Notes under the pieces: model-generated
Database searches by the model: none
Seen by the model: only the letters and a program-made list of their open reading frames with translations
What the model was told of the DNA's origin: nothing
Program-made: the position numbers and the translations under genes
Shown: in pieces, positions 61,340-64,000 of the stretch
How the letters are laid out: the number at the start of each line of letters is the position of its first letter
How positions within the stretch are numbered: position 1 is the first letter of the stretch
Assembly: GCA_008360955.1 (NCBI GenBank)
Contig: LUCM01004646.1
Coordinates: 23,224-87,223 of the forward strand
Direction: 5' to 3'
Origin: Fasciolopsis buskii
Taxonomy: Eukaryota; Platyhelminthes; Trematoda; Plagiorchiida; Fasciolidae
DNA length: 64,000 nucleotides

Positions 61340-61440
61340 TTCTGAGGCTTCTGGACGGAAGATTTTGGCTCAGTGACAAAACACACGCTCTTCAGGTGGA
61401 ACGTTCGGATTCAAGTCCTGAGCGCGATGATGGATGTCAC
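61340..61440 (+). mobile_element. tRNA-derived SINE head
   Basis: A-box-like tggctcagtg at 61366-61375 is followed at 61408-61418 by B-box-like gattcaagtcc, with spacing typical of tRNA-type RNA polymerase III promoters. There is no full cloverleaf. It lies about 350 bp upstream of CFAP44 exon 3 in the same orientation as the gene. Confidence 0.45.
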
Positions 61441-61788
61441 TACCGATGAGTAATAACATGGGCGAAACTCAGGTCTGGTTCTTCGACAGTGGAAGTTTGG
61501 CCGGATGACCTGAGGCTTGTGCGTGAAAGATGTAGTTTGAAGGATGTCCAGTCACACAAAGTTATCGAATAATGTTCAACTATTTTCGAAGCCCATTTGT
61601 GATAATCTACCGAAGATAGCCAGTCGTTTAGTAGTAAAACGCTCGCAACTGAAAAACCCGTGTCAGCAAACAGAACTTTGTGCGAAGCAACTTTCCAAGC
61701 TGTAACTAACACAAATAACCAGTTATTTAATTTTACCACTTACCATACTTTAAGTTACACCATCATTTTTCTTCTTCTGACAAAGTAG

Positions 61789-61944
61789 ACATGGGATTTC
61801 GAGACGGTAGACACAGCTGAATGCCTTGAAGAGGGTGGGATCTACGAGTTGGAACCGATGAACGAACTGCAAGTAAGCCCATCTGCCAAACTAATGTACA
61901 TGGTCAAAGTTCAGGAGGCCGACTGCACCATGTGGTACGCGCAA
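61789..61944 (+). CDS. CFAP44: CFAP44, third visible coding exon
   Basis: This 156-nt, phase 0/0 exon follows caaagtag and precedes gtaagt at 61945. It encodes TWDFETVDTAECLEEGGIYE, LEPMNELQVSPSAKLMYMVK and VQEADCTMWYAQ. It corresponds to the IWDFETIDTA...LEIEPINELQV...FWLAQ segment of animal CFAP44. The first residue is Thr where Ile is usual, because of the acceptor position. Without it the preceding WIR and the following DGDGAIWKLDL could not be joined, so the exon is firmly placed. Confidence 0.92.
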
Positions 61945-63274
61945 GTAAGTATCAGCTCGATTTTTGCTCCTGCATTATACGCGCGTGCTTGTGAGTATGC
62001 AGTCGCTAAATATACGCCAATGTACCTCTTTGACTTCAACTAACCGGATTTCAGTTAAATGACTCAATCGTCTATGTGCAAATGTTGTCCAACAGCCCAC
62101 TTTAAAGATTTAGTCGTTGCAATCAACCACATATTCCAATTTTTCCAAGATTTCTTATTGAAAGCCTAAAGTTCTAACTAGGACAGATACCACTGTCTGG
62201 CAATTAAGAATGAGTGTCACATCTTTCGACGTTTCTAGCAGAAAGGGCCGTGAAAGCTGACGTTAAGGCATATACAAATCATTCAACCTTACTTCATTGG
62301 TATAAACATGTAAAGTGATTTCAGCCCATTAATATATATATATATATAGTGTTCAGTTTCTGAAAACAACCCAATCTGATGTATGCACAGACAGGAATTG
62401 CCCTGACGTCGGCGTGACATTCGGTTGTCGACCAGAGGTATGGTTTACGTGGCAGCAAAGTGGTCTGTGCTGTTAGTTGGCTCAGAAATATGACCATTGA
62501 GAGCAAAAGATAAGTGAAGACTTTCGGCGTTTGACCGTCGTTGTCTTCGTAGTACTTAAAATTAAGGTGGCACAGTTTTGCGAGTAACTCGGAGGTTAGG
62601 TGTAAGGTGCTGTGCGCGGATGTTCGGTTTTCAAAACAGGCACTGAATCAGAATTAATTTACATAGTTGGGACATATGTTGCACATGCTCACAAAATCAC
62701 CACCTCGTTGTACGCTGTTCTACGAGACGGGTAATGATTGGTGGATGGTGTGAAGTGGCCAGTCGATGACATGGGTAAAAGGTGGGAAAGGTTTGACCAG
62801 TAGGATGACTCGTGTAAGTGCAGTTAGATTGTCGGTTTCGGGTGCGTGAAATCCGATGGAGCAATGGTTCGATACAATATGTGATATGACTAAATGCCGT
62901 AGACAGTGGCTTTCTTGCTTGATTTCGAAACATTTCGTTTTCTGTGAGCAATCGGTCTATCGCTGTGCCTAGTTCTTTTTTGTCTCTAAATATTTGATGT
63001 CGTGAGGTAGTAACAAGATTAGCTGTTGTTAAAACTAAACTGAACTGAATAGAGTAGCCACATTTTCACTGAATACCAAGGTTTGAATGTGTGCATTGAA
63101 AAAATATAACTTATTCAGTCCAAGACGGGAACAAATTACGCCTGTGCTCCGGGATAACGACTGCGATATTCTTTATGATGATAACGTGGACGGGAAATGG
63201 CGCGCAGAAAGCAAAAGAAACCCATTTTATTTGAGTGGCAGACTGTAACCAAAGAAACTTTACTTTCACTCTAG
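61945..63274 (+). other. CFAP44 intron 3
   Basis: This 1,330-bp intron (gtaagt to tttcactctag) is largely occupied by a LINE tail in the same orientation. A TA tract lies at about 62331-62348. Confidence 0.8.
62380..63055 (+). mobile_element. RTE-like LINE 3' end inside CFAP44 intron 3
   Basis: The DNA aligns in order with 47530-48190: a cagaaatatgaccattgagagcaaaagataagtgaag-like region (RLRNM/GSETWPLRAKD equivalent), a gcgagtaactcggaggttag segment (the VSNSEVR block), then agtcgatgacatgggtaaaa (the MTWHK block). A gatgtcgtgaggtagtaaca segment and a final aactgaactgaat follow. It is more decayed in coding terms than the 47-kb copy but keeps the same 3' border. Confidence 0.75.
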
Positions 63275-63422
63275 GATGGTGACGGCGCGATCTGGAAACT
63301 GGATTTGTCGTTTTCGCACACTTCCCTGGCACCAGAATCCCTAGTACGTTTCCATTCGGGTGGGATCACAGACTGTGCTCCGTCTCCCTACGCTTACACT
63401 GCTGCCACAATTGGACGTGATG
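63275..63422 (+). CDS. CFAP44: CFAP44, fourth visible coding exon
   Basis: After the acceptor tttcactctag the exon reads DGDGAIWKLDLSFSHTSLAP, ESLVRFHSGGITDCAPSPYA and YTAATIGRDG. This matches the DANGAIWKLDLSFSNxxxxPExLxxFHSGxIxxxAxSPxxYxxAT segment of CFAP44. It ends in phase 1 at gtaagg (63423). The rest of the gene, including remaining WD repeats and the coiled-coil half, is beyond the right edge, so only about the first quarter to third of a typical CFAP44 is present. Confidence 0.92.
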
Positions 63423-64000
63423 GTAAGGAGCATTGAAGGAATTTTGTCAAACTAATCGTTGTGATTGCCCAAACTAATTTACCGAATTTATCATTTCATT
63501 ATCTAGCCGAATTTCAAAGTCAGTTTTTCCGGAGAATATCAAATTTTTGGGAAATCCTAGCGTGCATACTTTATTTGGAAGTAAAAATTGGAGTTCATTT
63601 GGCCGAGCTTCTGCAAGTTCAGTCTGAATACAGTTAGTTAAAAAAAGATCATTGTGAGAGAACTTTTGGACAAATAAAAACATTTGGTCGTCCGACATCC
63701 TTAGATGTATAGGTAGAGTTCATATGAACTCTCACGGTTAGCAAATCGTGTCGATTTTTTGCGGGATACATGGTTAGTACAGTAAGTTGGCTCATTTAGA
63801 ACGTCATTTTCGTCTCCATTCTCATTGTTCAGAAAACATGTAGCGGTGGTTGGCTTTTTTAGTCGATCGTTTCTAGTCGGTACGAAATTCAGACAGCCCA
63901 GCTGCCGATATGTGATGATCTCATTTATAGTTACAAGTTTTGATCCGTTTGTTTTGGCTTTGCTAGGCAGCTTAATATATTCAAATTCATTGATCGCGTT
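63423..64000 (+). other. CFAP44 intron 4 (partial)
   Basis: Intron sequence continues to the window edge. A minus frame at 63698-63474 has no motif and is considered chance. Confidence 0.7.

Larger units (their letters stand above)
57460..61788 (+). other. CFAP44 intron 2 (4.3 kb)
   Basis: This is bounded by gtaagt and caaagtag. It holds a CA microsatellite, a foldback element and a tRNA-like SINE head, listed separately. Frames at 58299-58755, 59669-59851, 59972-60211, 60647-60889 and 61440-61739 have no motif and are treated as intronic noise. Confidence 0.8.

Noticed and set aside
1..64000. CRISPR arrays, phage genes, bacterial operons or toxin systems
   Set aside because: No regular short repeats with spacers, no closely packed long ORFs and no ribosome-binding-site pattern; the genes present have spliceosomal introns.

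Overview
This window looks like repeat-rich genomic DNA from a flatworm, most likely a digenean trematode. The reasons are: intron-containing animal genes (a cilia protein and a rhodopsin-type GPCR of flatworm style), long non-coding stretches, and many decayed LINE fragments whose endonuclease and reverse-transcriptase motifs resemble those littering fluke genomes. The species assignment is inference. No bacterial operons, CRISPR arrays, rRNAs or intact tRNAs were seen.

Two protein genes are well supported. (1) On the + strand from about 55.0 kb to the right edge lies the 5' part of CFAP44 (WDR52), a WD-repeat protein of the axonemal inner-dynein-arm f (I1) tether. Four coding exons (55015-55772, 57000-57459, 61789-61944, 63275-63422) join in frame with clean GT/AG sites and give about 507 residues; the gene continues off the window. 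(2) On the - strand near the left edge are two exons (3747-3274 and 2477-2248) of a peptide-type class A GPCR covering the N-terminus to ECL2. The exons for TM5-TM7 were not found and may lie beyond the left edge.

Several further - strand exons look real but are unidentified: 10382-10138, 4824-4520, 46560-46417, and a probable terminal exon around 40609-40168 with two hydrophobic segments and a nearby AATAAA. The last two may belong to one gene.

The rest is mostly decayed mobile DNA: (a) an RTE-like LINE family with an AP-endonuclease copy (42.5-43.7 kb) and RT or C-terminal pieces at 37.2, 44.4, 47.0 and 62.4 kb; (b) a CR1/jockey-like LINE family at 10.9-13.1, 22.2-23.2, 30.7-31.5 and 32.9-33.9 kb; (c) a second RT-type fragment pair at 1-306 and 19.4-19.9 kb; (d) Gypsy-like pol remnants at 51.6-51.9 kb and, weaker, 9.45-9.8 kb; (e) a dispersed non-coding repeat seen seven times between 21.4 and 32.5 kb; (f) two tRNA-like SINE heads; (g) a 47-bp-arm foldback inside a CFAP44 intron.

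No coherent new multi-gene system is visible. The most interesting leads are the divergent GPCR, the unassigned membrane-protein exons and the dispersed repeat family.
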